Source: Gnomoniopsis sp. IMI 355080 (lineage: Eukaryota > Ascomycota > Sordariomycetes > Diaporthales > Gnomoniaceae). Taken from it: a DNA stretch of 64,000 nt. Both the position numbers and the translations under genes were made by a program. The notes under the pieces are model-generated. The model was not told the origin of the DNA and did no database searches. It saw only the letters and a list, made by a program, of their open reading frames with translations. Numbering within the stretch: position 1 is the stretch's first letter; each line of letters begins with the position of its first letter. Below are positions 45,868 through 57,639 of this stretch, in pieces. The stretch covers positions 1 to 64,000 of the forward strand of contig JAPEVC010000202.1 in NCBI GenBank assembly GCA_027946555.1, given 5' to 3'.

Positions 45868-47510
45868 CTATACAGGGAGGCTTACGCGCCCCCACCTCAT
45901 CCCGAGCCATATTCACGTCTTGCATATTGCCCGTTTTCACACAGTATCGTTTCCGACAAAGGTTTATAACCTGTTCAAGAGTTATAGCGCTATATCCCGA
46001 ACCGCAGAATTACCCTTCGCCCCTTTAAGAGCGCTACTGTTGAAATAGCAACACCGGGTACACATCCCTTGAGCACTGTTTGGTGTACTCTTTGAATTAC
46101 CGAAGCCATTTACAATCCGTTTACCTAATCAGAGTAGGCTTAATCACCTAATTTCCGGGCAATCTTTCCCTGTAGCCCAGCTTGCAACGTAGTAAGTGCC
46201 TTAAAGACCACGAATAGCGGTATATACCAGCCTTTATATTGATCTGTTCAATAACCGTTGCTTCCTGCTTACAATGCTACACAGCCCTGACCATTCCACA
46301 TCTTTCGACGAGTGTAACAGGAGACGGTTATAATGCCCATTATCAATGCGCTCTCATTCCAGGTTGAAGTTGTATAGGTGGTACTTATAAATCTCGTGTT
46401 AGGCAATTATACTGCGAAACGGTGAGAACTATTTCCTTTCTGGATCCTCGCAGAGGGTCCTAAGGTCCTCTGACCAACAGGGCTGGGGCGATATTTGCCA
46501 GCGATGACCAAGAAAGCCATCTTTCACTCCTTTTTCCGTTCTCTTTTCTTAACTTAGAGGCCAAGGCTATGTCCTTGACTGGCCTACGCTAGTATGAGTC
46601 GTATTGTCGTCTCTTATCTGCCAGCTCGGCCCAATCCATAGGTCTGTAGCTTATAGGTCAGTAGACGCAACGCTCGCGACGACAATTGCCAGCTTGACGC
46701 CTGTCACGTATTGGCCATCCTTTGTGCTTTTTTTTTTGATCACCGGGCTTCTCATTCTGGGCTTCATCAGCATTAATCACCGGTTCTGACACCGGAACTT
46801 TGGGTTTCAAGGGAGTCATGTTTGCACGATTGGCATTGGGGACGCCTTCCAGGTTCCTTGGAGTCGGACGTGTCGGTGTGAAATGCTTCTATTTTGCGCC
46901 TCAACTGTAGCATTCAGGTGGTCTCAACTGGGTAGTCAAGGGAATGTGCGATAAGTGAGACGAGTTGGCTGTCAGCCCCTGTTTGCATAAAGTGGCGCCT
47001 GAACACGACCCTGTGATATATGCGCCTCAGGGCACTCTTTCGGACCGTCGTCCGCTGGGCAGGGTGTGGTGCGCTTACATGGCTTTCGTACCGTGGGCTA
47101 CATTGAGCTGCGAAACGCCGAAGGGTGCGGGCGAGATTCCTTCGGTCAGATTCCAAAGTTGACAAATTGCATCGCACCCCGGAGTGGTGCGTTCAGATTC
47201 ATATTCGCTCCCCGGCATGTACCTATACAAAGTCGACAACCTTACACTTCAAGGTATACACAGTAATGCAGCCCGGGTATCGCAGATAGGCAGGCGTCAA
47301 AGACCACTCGATAAATGCATTTCTGCTTCGTCTAAATGTATAGTATGCAGCCCGCGTGCTTGTCCAGTCTACCTTTCAAAGCCGTAGAGATCACGTATAC
47401 AGGGTTCCAGCGTGTCGGTAACCAATCCCATTTGCGTGCTCATGTGCACTGTTGCATGGCGTGATATCGCCTTAGTTAGAGACTGATCGGCACGGTCCCC
47501 GGTTGGGTCC
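45868..47510. other. Intergenic, no gene seen
   Basis: No convincing frame on either strand. Confidence 0.4.
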
Positions 47511-47920
47511 AACGGGCAAGAAAAGATACATTTGCATTCAACAGCGTCGTATTAGGATTTCGTTAAAATAGCATTGATACTGCTGAATCCTTGTAAGCTA
47601 AATGTGGGTAGGATTAAGGTTATCGACGAGAAAATAAGCCTAACGGGCAGCGATTTAACGGGCAGCGGCGAAATTGATTGCTCTGGTTGAGACTTGTGTA
47701 ATCAGAATTCTTGCAAGTCCTTGCTTATTTAAGCGATAAATGTAATATTAGCAACCAACGGGCAGAAAGTATAAAGGAAAAAAGCGCGATGTAACGCTAG
47801 CCCGTTGGAAGTGCTACCTAGGTATACCTATTAGGAAGGAATGCCGCGATGTATGTAACCTTATCGAGGGCGAAAGTGACTTTTAGACCCAACGGGCATG
47901 CACGTTGGACTCAGCGGGCA
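47511..47920. promoter_or_regulatory. Cluster of AACGGGCA motifs upstream of the methyltransferase
   Basis: AACGGGCA occurs exactly at 47511-47518, 47642-47649, 47657-47664, 47757-47764 and 47891-47898. One-mismatch copies lie at 47913-47920 (AGCGGGCA) and, reversed, at 47799-47806. Two copies are 15 bp apart. Several extend to CAACGGGCA. Such clustering 400-800 bp before a gene start suggests binding sites for a transcription factor, but it could also be a degenerate repeat. A TACCTAGGTA palindrome at 47815-47824 lies inside the cluster. Confidence 0.5.
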
Positions 47921-48319
47921 CCGTGCCGATCAGCCTCTGAAGGATTGGGAACGTCGACGCTTGAGCAGCTGCGCAAAGGTTCTCCTTCAAGGTCACCTGC
48001 TTGCCGCATTGCGCCGTATGCGGTTGGGTACGCCTATGCAGGAGACTGGGCAATATGCATCGAAGTCTGCAGCACTCTTGGGCCCAGACCAAGCATGGGT
48101 CCATAAACAAAACGAGGGGTGTGCGGAAAAGCTGCGTGTTGGCAGGAGGTTCTTGCGTCTCATGTCTGAGTAACCTAGAGTCTGGAATTCAGTAGTAGTG
48201 ATAAAGACAGAATCTTGTTCTCCTCGATGCTTTACCCTTTCCAACGTATCTCTTCCTCATCTTCTACTACCTTCCATACTCTTCAAAATCGGTATTTGCC
48301 TCCTTGTGCACCCAGGAAG

Positions 48320-49698
48320 ATGGCTCACACCAAGTCCATTCTGCAGCTTTCTGAGCAGATCGCGGCATCTGCAGCCAAGCTCAACCAAGTATTGACTGCG
48401 AAGGGACTTCAGTCGCCCTCTTTCCATGAGGACAACACGTTCTCCGTACCCGCGGAAGCCTCTGATGCGCGCGATGCTATACTTGATGCTGCTGCGGAAC
48501 TCCAAGACCTACTTCTTGATCCGATGACTCTTATTCACAGTCACGGCGCCGTATGTGCCTCTTCACGAAAGAAAATAAAAGAGAGACCAACTAATTAGAT
48601 GAACTACCAGCACAACAACTCTCTGTGTCAGCAAGTCATCAGTCATTTCGGCATTGCAGCAATGGTGCCGTCGGGCGGTCAGATCTCTTTCGCGGATATC
48701 GCGAAGCAGACCCCACTGACAGAGCAAATGGTTGGCCGCATTCTTCGACACGCCATGACAATGCGCATCTTCTACGAGCCTGAGCCTGGCATGGTAGGCC
48801 ACACCAAGGCGTCCAAGATCCTGGTCGACCCTATCACGAATGACTGGCTTCGAGTTGGCACCGAGGAGATGTGGTCGGCATCCACCAAGGCAAGCATCAC
48901 GTCTTGTGCATCTAAATGATATGGGGCCAATAGCTAACAATCCTTGGATGTCAGGTCGTTGATGCCCTAGAGAAGTGGCCCGGATCTCAGGAGCCCAATG
49001 AGACCGGATTTTGTGTTGCAAACAACACAACGGAATCCATCTACGCCGTCCTTGGCAGTAACCCTGAACGCGCCGGCCGATTTGGCAACGCGATGGTAGT
49101 CTATTCGAAGAAGCCAGAGCAGGACCCCGCTTTTCTCACCGACTTCTTTGATTGGGCGTCCTTGGGCCAGGCGCGTGTCGTCCATGTAGGAGGAGGGCCA
49201 GGTCCCATCGCTATGGCCCTGGCGAAGCGCCACGGTAACCTTCACGTCGTCGTTCAGGACATGGCGTTCATGCTGGGTGCCGGTGACGCTGGGGTCCCTG
49301 AGGAGCTCAAGGGCAGGGTGACCTTTGTGCCCCATGATAGCTTCTTCGCCTCCCAGACTGTTGAGGCAGACGTTTTCCTCTTCCGTTGGTCGCTTCGCAA
49401 CTGGGCTGATAAACATTGCATCGTGGCTCTGAGAGCCCAGATCCCAATGCTCAAACCAGGCGGCAGAGTCATCATCCAAGATATTATTCTTCCTGAGCCA
49501 GGCGCAGGGCCTTTGTGGAGGGAGCGAAGCGCTAGGTCTAATGATTTGAGTCTGGTGGCTTCTTTCAACTCGCGCGACAGATCCGCTGCAGAATGGAAGG
49601 CTCTACTACAAGAGGCTGACTCAAGGTTTGTGCTGAAGAGTGTGGCTGAGCCTAAGGGATCAGCTCTGGGTATTCTCGAGGTTGTGTGGGAAGCTTGA
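48320..49698 (+). CDS. SAM-dependent O-methyltransferase, COMT type (421 aa)
   Basis: Exons are 48320-48550, 48599-48889 and 48955-49698. Intron 1 (48 bp) is GT-AG; intron 2 (65 bp) begins GC (AAG|GCAAGC) and ends TCAG. The N-terminus has the helical dimerisation part and a winged-helix segment (ADIAKQTPLTEQMVGRILRH). The SAM-binding motif VVHVGGGPGPIA has glycines 253-255 and 257; acidic D follows in VVVQDMA. Motif MLKPGGRVIIQDIILPEPG follows. Where plant and many fungal family members have the catalytic histidine (WxxHDW) this protein has W319-SL-R322-N323-W324. The family methylates hydroxyl groups of small aromatic metabolites; without the histidine the mechanism may differ. A possible alternative in-frame ATG at 48227 would add 31 Ser/Thr-rich residues. 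Confidence 0.87.
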
Positions 49699-51300
49699 AG
49701 CTAGCGGCGTCTGCAATGAGTTCCTGTGTGCCTCTCAGAATCCTGCCAAATGCACAGCCAGGTCGGGTATCGGAACTTCAGCCTGTCAGAAAGTTGGGAC
49801 ACAAAATACAGTACGCACGCATCCGTCTCCAGGGCTACCTACCCTACCTAGTACTCAAATAGCTTCAAATATTCCACATGATCCAATTTCCAGTATGTGC
49901 TTTGGTCCAACTACCAACCTTGTAGCCGAGCTCTGAGCAGATTTGATGCTGCGTAGCTAGGTAATCATGATAAAGAGACCCGCCATTATGCGCCAGGATT
50001 TTTTTCGAATAAATTTGCTATAAATTCTCCGTTGGTCGCTCGGTCCATTCTGCTCCAGTGAGATGTGACCCCCCTGAACAAGACCGATCCCACCTAAATT
50101 GCTGCTGCTGGACAGGCAATACCAAAAATCAAAAGATAATACGCAAGAGCTGTTCTGGCCTCGCCTAGCCTAGGTTACACTTTAAGCACGTCGTCATATT
50201 TGACGGATGTAATTTCACAAGTTCTAGCGCAACACGGGCAGGATACCATTAATAAGCTCTGGGCGCCGGCCAAGGCGGGCGACGAGCCCGAGCCGCTCGA
50301 CGTCCGGGGTAGATATAAACTTCTTAGAACGACTGCAGGACTCAAGGAGTTAGACCGCGCATAACCTGACCCTCTCAAGAGGTTCGTAATATACACGCGA
50401 GCTGATCTTCTCAAACTCACAGCACTTGCCATCGAATACGGAACAGCTCTGAGCAACTGCACAGGCACATCAGATACAAGCTTCTCTATACCATCCACTC
50501 AGGTCAAGTAGATGTGCCCCGTCGACTTGAGTGCTGCTGGGAGTTTATTACCCGCGGAACAAGATGAGATCTGAATTTGAAGGGTTAAGTCACTGTAATC
50601 ATGAAGAGAAAATAACCAACGTCACCCTTCAGCAGCATGTAAAACGGTAATGACTGCCGGATTCTAAGGTCGCAAGATGAGTTGCAGACGGTGAGAACTC
50701 TTATGTCACGACTCGGGAGACTTTAGATTTACTCCAACCCAACCTTGTTATCCATCTATACTTAGGGAATCTAATCCTTTGTCGCTTTTAAAGTTCTGCA
50801 TCCCTGCCCCTTGTCTCCGGAATCAATGTTTATTGTTGTAAGAGATGCTGAAATGATCGGTGCGAAGCACGCCTGCTTCCTGATCTCCTGCGGCACCATA
50901 TCCGCGGCTGCCCTGTGTGGCGTATATTGTCGTCGTCGCGCTTCCTTCCACACCTTGTGCACCCATACCCAAGTTGCCCAGCTTGTGTGTGTTCTGCTCG
51001 AGGTCGTGATAGTGGCCAGCGGAAGCGTAACTTTCGGCTGCTTCGGAGACTTCCTAGTGTGGCCGAAGAGGCTTGCAAGTGAGGAGTTGACACGGCTGAA
51101 AAGTGGGATGTTGACCGTGGACAGGACACGGAGGGTAGGCACAGCGCCCAAAATTATAACTAACGTCTGCTCTATGCCAGCTAATAGTGCTGCTAATATT
51201 GATTGATATAAGGGGTCCGTAAGTGCTGCCGACGTTGCTTATGCCTGTTTTGCTTTTATAATAGAAACGGTCGCGGTCATAGGCGAGGTGCACATCAGCA
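49699..51300. other. Intergenic, no gene seen
   Basis: Competing frames overlap on opposite strands at 50771-51206 (126 and 131 residues). Neither has a motif or clearly better composition, so neither is called. Confidence 0.4.
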
Positions 51301-52300
51301 ATATTAGACTAACTTTTCGGCTGCGCGTTATCTGGAGCTTTTAGATCAAGATAGCAGGGAAGAAAACAAAGGTCAGGTCCGTAATTATAAAGATTACTAT
51401 TTTTAAAAAAGAAGGCGGAAAATGTTAGCATATGTACTTCTAAGGAGGTCCGAGATCCTTCCATTTATAATCAGGTGACTAAGAGAAAACTATAGCGCCC
51501 AACCCTAGTTTTAATAAAATAAATTGCAGGCAATCCAACTTACCTTATACTAAGAAAGCAGTATAAAGACTAATATTATAGTTAATCTTAGCAGCTGGAA
51601 TACTTAGGTTCTAAAGAGCTTAGACAGGGCGGACGCTAATAAAATTTACTAACAGGATAAGAGCCTTACTAATATATTAAAGAATAATTAATATAATAGG
51701 ATACCATTTAAACAGACTCGAATGCTAAAGAGATAGCAAAGTAATAAAGCGCTTAAAATATAAGCGAAGACTATAATAAAAGTGCCCAGATATAATAATC
51801 ACACTAAATCCTCGTGAGTATTAGTAGTAGTCGGGTAAGGGTAACAGATCTATTATAGATATAAAAGTGAATTTCAATAAGTTGGAATAAGGGTGTGACC
51901 CGCGATAGGCTAACCTTAACACTAAACCTATATAGATATCTAAAGATTCGAAACTCTCCACATTTAGCCGTTCTATAAATAGCCTTATAGCATACAACAT
52001 TATTTGCTTAAAATAAACTATTTAAGCTTTGAAAGCTGCCAAATCCACTCAGAATGAATAGCATTTTTAGAAGATATTTCTAGGAGAATTTAATAACTAT
52101 ATAAGGAAAATAGGAAGTTAATTCTTGCACCACATTTGCTTACTGTGTAAGCCCAATTTCACATCGGATATATTATTCCCCGCGGGCTGCAACTCGCACT
52201 TCCCCTATTAGATGAGCCTGTTCAAGTTAATATGCACTTAGTAGGTATGGATATTCAATTATCTGCTCTGCAATTTTCTGACGGCATCTCCCATCAGCCA
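51301..52300. repeat. A+T-rich block, probably RIP-mutated repeat remnant
   Basis: The block is rich in TAATA/ATTA words and has no open frame of useful length on either strand, in contrast to the normal-composition DNA next to it. Fungal A+T-rich islands of this kind are usually transposon remnants mutated by RIP. I cannot assign an element. Confidence 0.45.
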
Positions 52301-52488
52301 CTCCGTCCCGGAATTCACCATTCTCTGCACCACAAGTCGGCCCACCGCAAGATTTAAATTCTTAGACAGCATAACCTCAATAGGTGTGTATTCGACTCAC
52401 TGCCACATATTTTGGCAAACTTACATTGTGTCCAAGGTTGGCTTGTGTTCCGATCATCACTTGGGTCGCTAGCCCAAGCCCCATCAAG

Positions 52489-54369
52489 ATGACGCCCCGC
52501 TTCCAATACAAGCCGCTCCAGCGGCCAGAGCTTCTGCGCGTCCTAAGAGTCGATAGCTTAGCTGCAACTGGTGACCTTATTCCCACCTGCACTTTACAGC
52601 AACTAGACAGACACGACCCAGAGTCCTCCTGGATTGCGTTATCATACAGATGGGGTGACGAGAACGACCTAGTGCCGCTCATGATCAAGGAGATGGACGA
52701 AAAGGCATCGGTCTTAGTCGAAGAATTATCAGACGACACATCGCAACACTTCCCGGCCCTTGTGCCACGTTCTGCCTGGGAAATGATAACGACTTTATAT
52801 CGCTCGGGGCATATCCACAACGAGTGGGTGTGGATCGACTATCTGTGCATTAATCAACAAGACACAGAGGAAAAGAATGCGCAGGTCAAGCTTATGGGCC
52901 AGGTGTACGAGCTCTCCTCGCTGACGCTCGTCTTTTTGGGCGTCGAAGTTTCCACGACAAAGCTAGCGCTGGAGTTTTGGGACAGACTAACGGGTATCTT
53001 TTGCCAACTTGACTTCCGTCAAGGCGAAGACGGGTTCCTGATTTCGACAGACACACTCTTCAAAATGACTGGAACAAGCCCGGATAGCTCCGAATGGACG
53101 GCCCTTCACGAGATGCTAACGCGACCTTGGTTCGGTCGTCTCTGGGTTATGCAAGAAGCTGTCTTGCCACAACAATTGAAGTTCATATGGGGATCCCACT
53201 CCTTGCCATGGGCCGCACTCGCCCACTTCGTTGGTTGGGATCACAGATCCAATCTCAGTGCCATCATTGGCCGGAGCAAGCGACTCTGGACCTCTATCTC
53301 AGTACTAAAGAGGATCAAACACCTGAGAAACAACCGCGACGGGAGGCATCAAGGCTGGAGGTGTGGCCTTTCCTACGCCCTCTATCAGTGCGACGTTACC
53401 ACCTCTTTTGACCCAAGGGATAGAATTTACGGCTTGCTAGGCATGTTACACGGACCGGGCTCAGACATCGGAATCCTTCCTGACTATCGGCCAGCGAACA
53501 CGGCCGCAAGAGTATTCAAGGAAGCAACGGCTTTGTGGACTGCGCAGAACGATAGTTTCGATCTTTTGTATGCAGCTGGTGCTGGATGGCCAGATACCAC
53601 CACGCCTGATCTTCCTTCCTGGGTACCGGACTATACTCAGACCCTTCAGCAATATCCTGGGGCTCACTGCCGCGCTGGCAAGGCTGTGATCGTCACGGGC
53701 CTCGAGGCACTTCGATTCGAAGGGGATGTCTTGCATGTCCAGGCGATTGCTGTTGATAAGATTACCTCTGTGATGCGATACGATAACGTCCCGGGAAGCG
53801 AGAAATTTATTCCCATTGATGAAGACCCTAAGGTTGCAAGATATCTGGATCAGGCTGTAAATTTCGCCACACAGGTCCATTCTGTACCGTGGACTGAAGC
53901 TATAGCAGAGGATTTCGTTCGGACGATCACCCACAATAGTGTAGTCAACAGCGCCGTTGACGGCGGCAGCTCGGCTCCTTCGGAGTACATTGATGTCTTT
54001 GTTCAACTGGACGCCGCCAAAGAGCTAAAACTTTCAGAGTTGCCTCATGGACAGACCCGTGAGTTACCAACGGCACTTCAAAAGCAGCGTTTCTTGACTA
54101 CCGTTGCGGGTTATATGGAAGATCATACTATTTGTGCGACCAAAAAGAAGATGTTTTGCCTTGCTCCAGCCCTTGTGAGGGTTGGTGATACCGTTATGGT
54201 TTGTCCAGGCTCACGTACGCCGTTCTTGTGGCGAAGTGTAGAGAACCCAGGCAGCGGATCGGGCAAAGATGCGTTCAAGATGATTGGCAGTTGTTATTTG
54301 CACAGCATAAACGATACAGCCTCTAGGACATTTTGTGACGGGCTTCTAAAATCTTGCATAATTGTATAA
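52489..54369 (+). CDS. HET-domain (heterokaryon incompatibility) protein (626 aa)
   Basis: Single-exon frame; I take the ATG at 52489 because the HET start pattern FQYKPLQRPELLRVLRVDSL follows directly. The HET domain (about residues 3-200) shows WIALSYRWGDEND (W48 on), W115-IDYLCINQ and the following QVKLMGQVYELSSLTLVFLG, all diagnostic. After it come RPWFGRLWVMQEAVLPQQL and DPRDRIYGLLGML, which are also conserved in this class, then a C-terminal part of unknown role. HET proteins trigger cell death when incompatible fungal cells fuse. The domain resembles TIR folds; the trigger for this member is unknown. It faces a broken HET gene tail to tail, 203 bp away. Confidence 0.93.
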   Translation: MTPRFQYKPLQRPELLRVLRVDSLAATGDLIPTCTLQQLDRHDPESSWIALSYRWGDENDLVPLMIKEMDEKASVLVEELSDDTSQHFPALVPRSAWEMITTLYRSGHIHNEWVWIDYLCINQQDTEEKNAQVKLMGQVYELSSLTLVFLGVEVSTTKLALEFWDRLTGIFCQLDFRQGEDGFLISTDTLFKMTGTSPDSSEWTALHEMLTRPWFGRLWVMQEAVLPQQLKFIWGSHSLPWAALAHFVGWDHRSNLSAIIGRSKRLWTSISVLKRIKHLRNNRDGRHQGWRCGLSYALYQCDVTTSFDPRDRIYGLLGMLHGPGSDIGILPDYRPANTAARVFKEATALWTAQNDSFDLLYAAGAGWPDTTTPDLPSWVPDYTQTLQQYPGAHCRAGKAVIVTGLEALRFEGDVLHVQAIAVDKITSVMRYDNVPGSEKFIPIDEDPKVARYLDQAVNFATQVHSVPWTEAIAEDFVRTITHNSVVNSAVDGGSSAPSEYIDVFVQLDAAKELKLSELPHGQTRELPTALQKQRFLTTVAGYMEDHTICATKKKMFCLAPALVRVGDTVMVCPGSRTPFLWRSVENPGSGSGKDAFKMIGSCYLHSINDTASRTFCDGLLKSCIIV

Positions 54370-54572
54370 ACTTAGTAGCTGACTCCTTTATATGTGAAGA
54401 AGGGCTGGTCACGGCTACTTGGATGGAAGAGGCTACTTGGTTCTTGACTTTATTGTGTGGATAGCATTAGGATAATGCATCTTGGAATGTTGTATTACAA
54501 TAGGGAAGACAAAATGAGCCCGCTGCCCAGTTAGAGCCTGTGTCTGTCCCTTTCGTCCTCTAATATACATGC

Positions 54573-56800
54573 TCAGTGCACCAGGTAACGCTTCAACTCA
54601 CGTCTACCGGCCTCGCGATCCTCCACAGCTTGCCCATGCATAAAGCCATGCACATAAGCATCCCCGACAAATCGATACTCGCCACGGATGCCTTCATTCC
54701 GGATCATTATTGGCGAAGAGCACCCCAATGGCACGACGACTTCATCATCAGGCGTCATGAAACCAGTTCCAAGTCCCATTTTGCCTTCGCTTGTCATGAA
54801 AAAGCATCGTCTCATCATACGTGACCCAGATTGTGTGTGCAAAAAGCTCCTTCTGTCACTGCCCTTAATCCCGACTTTGATGTGTGCGTGGTTTGCCAGC
54901 TCGGAGTCAATGGCCAGACGGGGCAGCCTCTCCATGAGCAGACTGGCAAAAACATGGTAGTAAGCCTGCATCCACGCGTGTCGGTCCCGTTCTTGCCAGA
55001 CTGCTGGCTTCTGTCCGAAGCAAAGTGTCTCGCACAAGTTCTCCTGAAGCGTGCTAGTGAGCTGCACGTTCTCGGTTTCTGTACTCGATTCATCCGTCCC
55101 CAGCAGGAGAGCTCTCCAACTCAAAAAAGCCATCAACTGATCCGCTAGTGTGCAAAGCGTGCCTACAGAGATTCCGTGTAGCGATACAGAACCTAGTGGC
55201 ACAGCAGCCATTGACAGCTTGTTCCGACGTTCACCCAAAAATTTGAAATCGGCTTTGGTGTTTCCAGATGCTGCAAACTTTGTGTCTGGTGATAGGGATA
55301 TGGCACTAACGTCTGGTATGTGCGACCAGTCTGGAACCCATGTTGGTAAATTGAAAGAGTTGATATAAACCGGAAAGTGGATGGACTCGCAGATCACGTC
55401 AAGCCGCTCCGTAGTCGTCAAAAGGTAATCGACGACGTCAGTGTAGATGTCTTTGACCGAGCTCCTGTAGTCTACTGTGAAGTCTTCTCGTATATCTCTG
55501 TGAAGTATACCTAGCACGCTGAATACCTTATCTTTAGGGTCGGAGCACATCTTCTCCCTGCAGACACGCATCACTTCTAGGAGTGCACTGTCTCCCCAAC
55601 CCATCAAAAAGTCGAGATCCGGCAGACTTCCAGGACCTTGGTACGCTAGAATCTGGGAATACGAATACTGCTTCTGCGAGACGATACTGTGACGTTTCGG
55701 GAGTAAGTCTTCCAGAACCCTCTTGTGCTCTTGGAAAACCTGCGACGCTGTTTGATAGACATCCCATGGCAAAGATGGAGAAGAGCCGCAGTAGACGCTC
55801 AAGCGAATCGCGTTGTACACTTCTTGGACAACCCACAGACGCTTCCAATAGTCCCTTTCGAACAGAGCGGCCAGAGCAGGGAGGCTTGGGTCATGAGAAT
55901 GTTGCGAAAACATTTGCTTGACGTGGCGTTCGCATGCTTCGGGTCCTTCTTCTGCTACTGAGGCCAGGTCTTCCAGAAAGTCTGATGGCAAGCTCGCTAT
56001 CATCTTCTTCTGGGCCCAGATACATAGCAACGGACAGGGCTTTTCTGTAAATGTCAGGCATCATACTCAGCTGTTGGTTCTTCTCGTCTCGATTGTCTTG
56101 GTCAATGGAGATGGCGTCTGCCCACACCCAAACATGTTTTTTCTTCCCTCGCAATGCATCCAAGGCGTGGTATAAACTTTTCGCGATGGGGACCTCTATA
56201 AATGCAGAGCAATTTTCGTCCCTGATTGTGATTCTGGCACTATCTGCTGGATCGCCTCAGGCGTACGAAACAGCGGTATAAGATGGCGGAGTGTCCAAAG
56301 ACCTGTGCAAAATCTCGCATTTCACCTGGGAGCTCCTCGCGGCAAGGATTTTGACCAGGCGGAACTCTGTTTCTTGAAGCGGCTTGTATCGATATATCTT
56401 GTCGCCAAGCCCTTCTGAGAATGAAGAGACGTTCTGTGAGCCATCAGATCGACCTGACGGTATGGGACTCGGAAAAAAGAATGATGACGGCTTAGTGGAG
56501 GGGGTTGAACATTGGGCTCAGAAGCGGGACGCTCGACCGTGGCTGCGACTGCTGTCTCAACGACCTGTGAAGGAGTCGGAGCGAAAATCGACGAAGACTC
56601 TTGCGTCACAGATCCCACGGCCGTTTTGTCTGCTGTAAATCTTTCTGTCTGCTTAGATCCATCCCATTCAGGGCGTAGTTCTTGTTGCACGATGGGAGGC
56701 ACAGGAGGCACGCGTGATGATTTGAGTGGAGCCCGTCGAGCGAGCCGCGGGGCCTGTGGAGGCGGTGATGGTATGCGATAGCCTGAAATGCGAGAAAGAT
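54573..56800 (-). pseudogene. Broken HET-domain gene
   Basis: On the minus strand the HET order is intact but the frame is not. IYRYKPLQETEFRLVKIL leads to YTAVSYA, then TGA at 56257-56259 where the near-invariant tryptophan of SYxWGD should be, followed by GDPADSARI, WVWADAISIDQDN and VAMYLGPEEDDSELAI. The frame then slips by one base near 55983-55990 to SDFLEDLASVAEEGPEAC, RDYWKRLWVVQEVYNAIRLS, DPKDKVFSVLGILH and a C-terminus ending at 54573. A further shift sits in a six-base A/T run at 56473-56478, behind a Pro-rich N-terminal region that starts after a splice acceptor near 56783. The 5' exon is not found. The downstream 485-residue frame is long and might still be translated from an internal start. 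Confidence 0.75.
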
Positions 56801-57639
56801 GATAAGCTTCGAGTCGGCCACGTCGAGGAGACTCACAATTCTGATGACTGTGACGTTTAATTTATCAACGAGCGCCTGCAGTAAGTGATTCGAAACCGGC
56901 TCTGGCGATCGAGACTGACGGTATCAGAATGAACGTTGAGAATTTCCTCTCCCAAGAAACATTTGCCGCTTCCTGAGGCTTCCTAAGATTCAGATTGGTA
57001 AAGAAGCCAGCAGCGAGCACATTATTAGAGTGGGGTTGCTGAGGCTGACATGTGGGCGATTGAACTCATGATCATCCGGCTTGCATGGGAGTGAGTCTTA
57101 GCGTGAATTTGATATGCCTTTCTTTCACACAAGCAGCAAATACGACGCGATCTCCCTGCTGCGAGTCGGCTGAAAGGCAACATGGTCGCCTACCTGGAGC
57201 TCGTTCTTGAAGTATATGCGTTCATATAGAGGAATAGGTTTTCTTCCCGCACCCTGTTGGCCATGCGTCCCCGCCCTTTTCTTGATGGCTGCCACAGCTT
57301 CTTGCTGTTGGCACTATTACCTTCCAGGTTGATGTTGTCGGTACCACCATAGGACTCGGTGGTGCATGTTGCATAGCCGGGCCACACCTCTCCGCGTAGG
57401 TGCCCAGGGTCTCTTCAGGCTCTTGGAGACACAGCCACGGCGTTCGCTGCATCTCACCCCGGCTTTCATGGCGTATGGATGCAGCTGGTCTATCGACGCG
57501 GCGCGGTGATATTCAATCACTTGAACACCATGCTTAAAGTCGTGGACACGGCGCCAAGCCTGCCTCTACTCTTCCTACCCTTACTCGCGCTTCAGTATTA
57601 GTAGCATCACTGAACAAACCCTGAAGCCAACGGCATACC
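56801..57639. promoter_or_regulatory. Divergent upstream region of broken HET gene and membrane protein
   Basis: A GTGAGT donor at about 56828-56833 (minus strand) pairs with the acceptor near 56783, suggesting a lost or unresolved first HET exon here. No other gene is seen, and no clear TATA box precedes the ATG at 57640. Confidence 0.35.

Noticed and set aside
48320..49698. Secondary-metabolite cluster around the O-methyltransferase
   Set aside because: No polyketide synthase, peptide synthetase, terpene cyclase, P450 or transporter is visible within about 10 kb on either side.
50771..51206. Overlapping frames of 126 (-) and 131 (+) residues
   Set aside because: Both strands are open over the same span, neither has a recognisable motif, and no splice structure supports either.
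56257..56259. RIP as cause of the Trp-to-stop change in the broken HET gene
   Set aside because: The changed base is in a CpC rather than CpA context on the complementary strand, so it does not fit the RIP preference.
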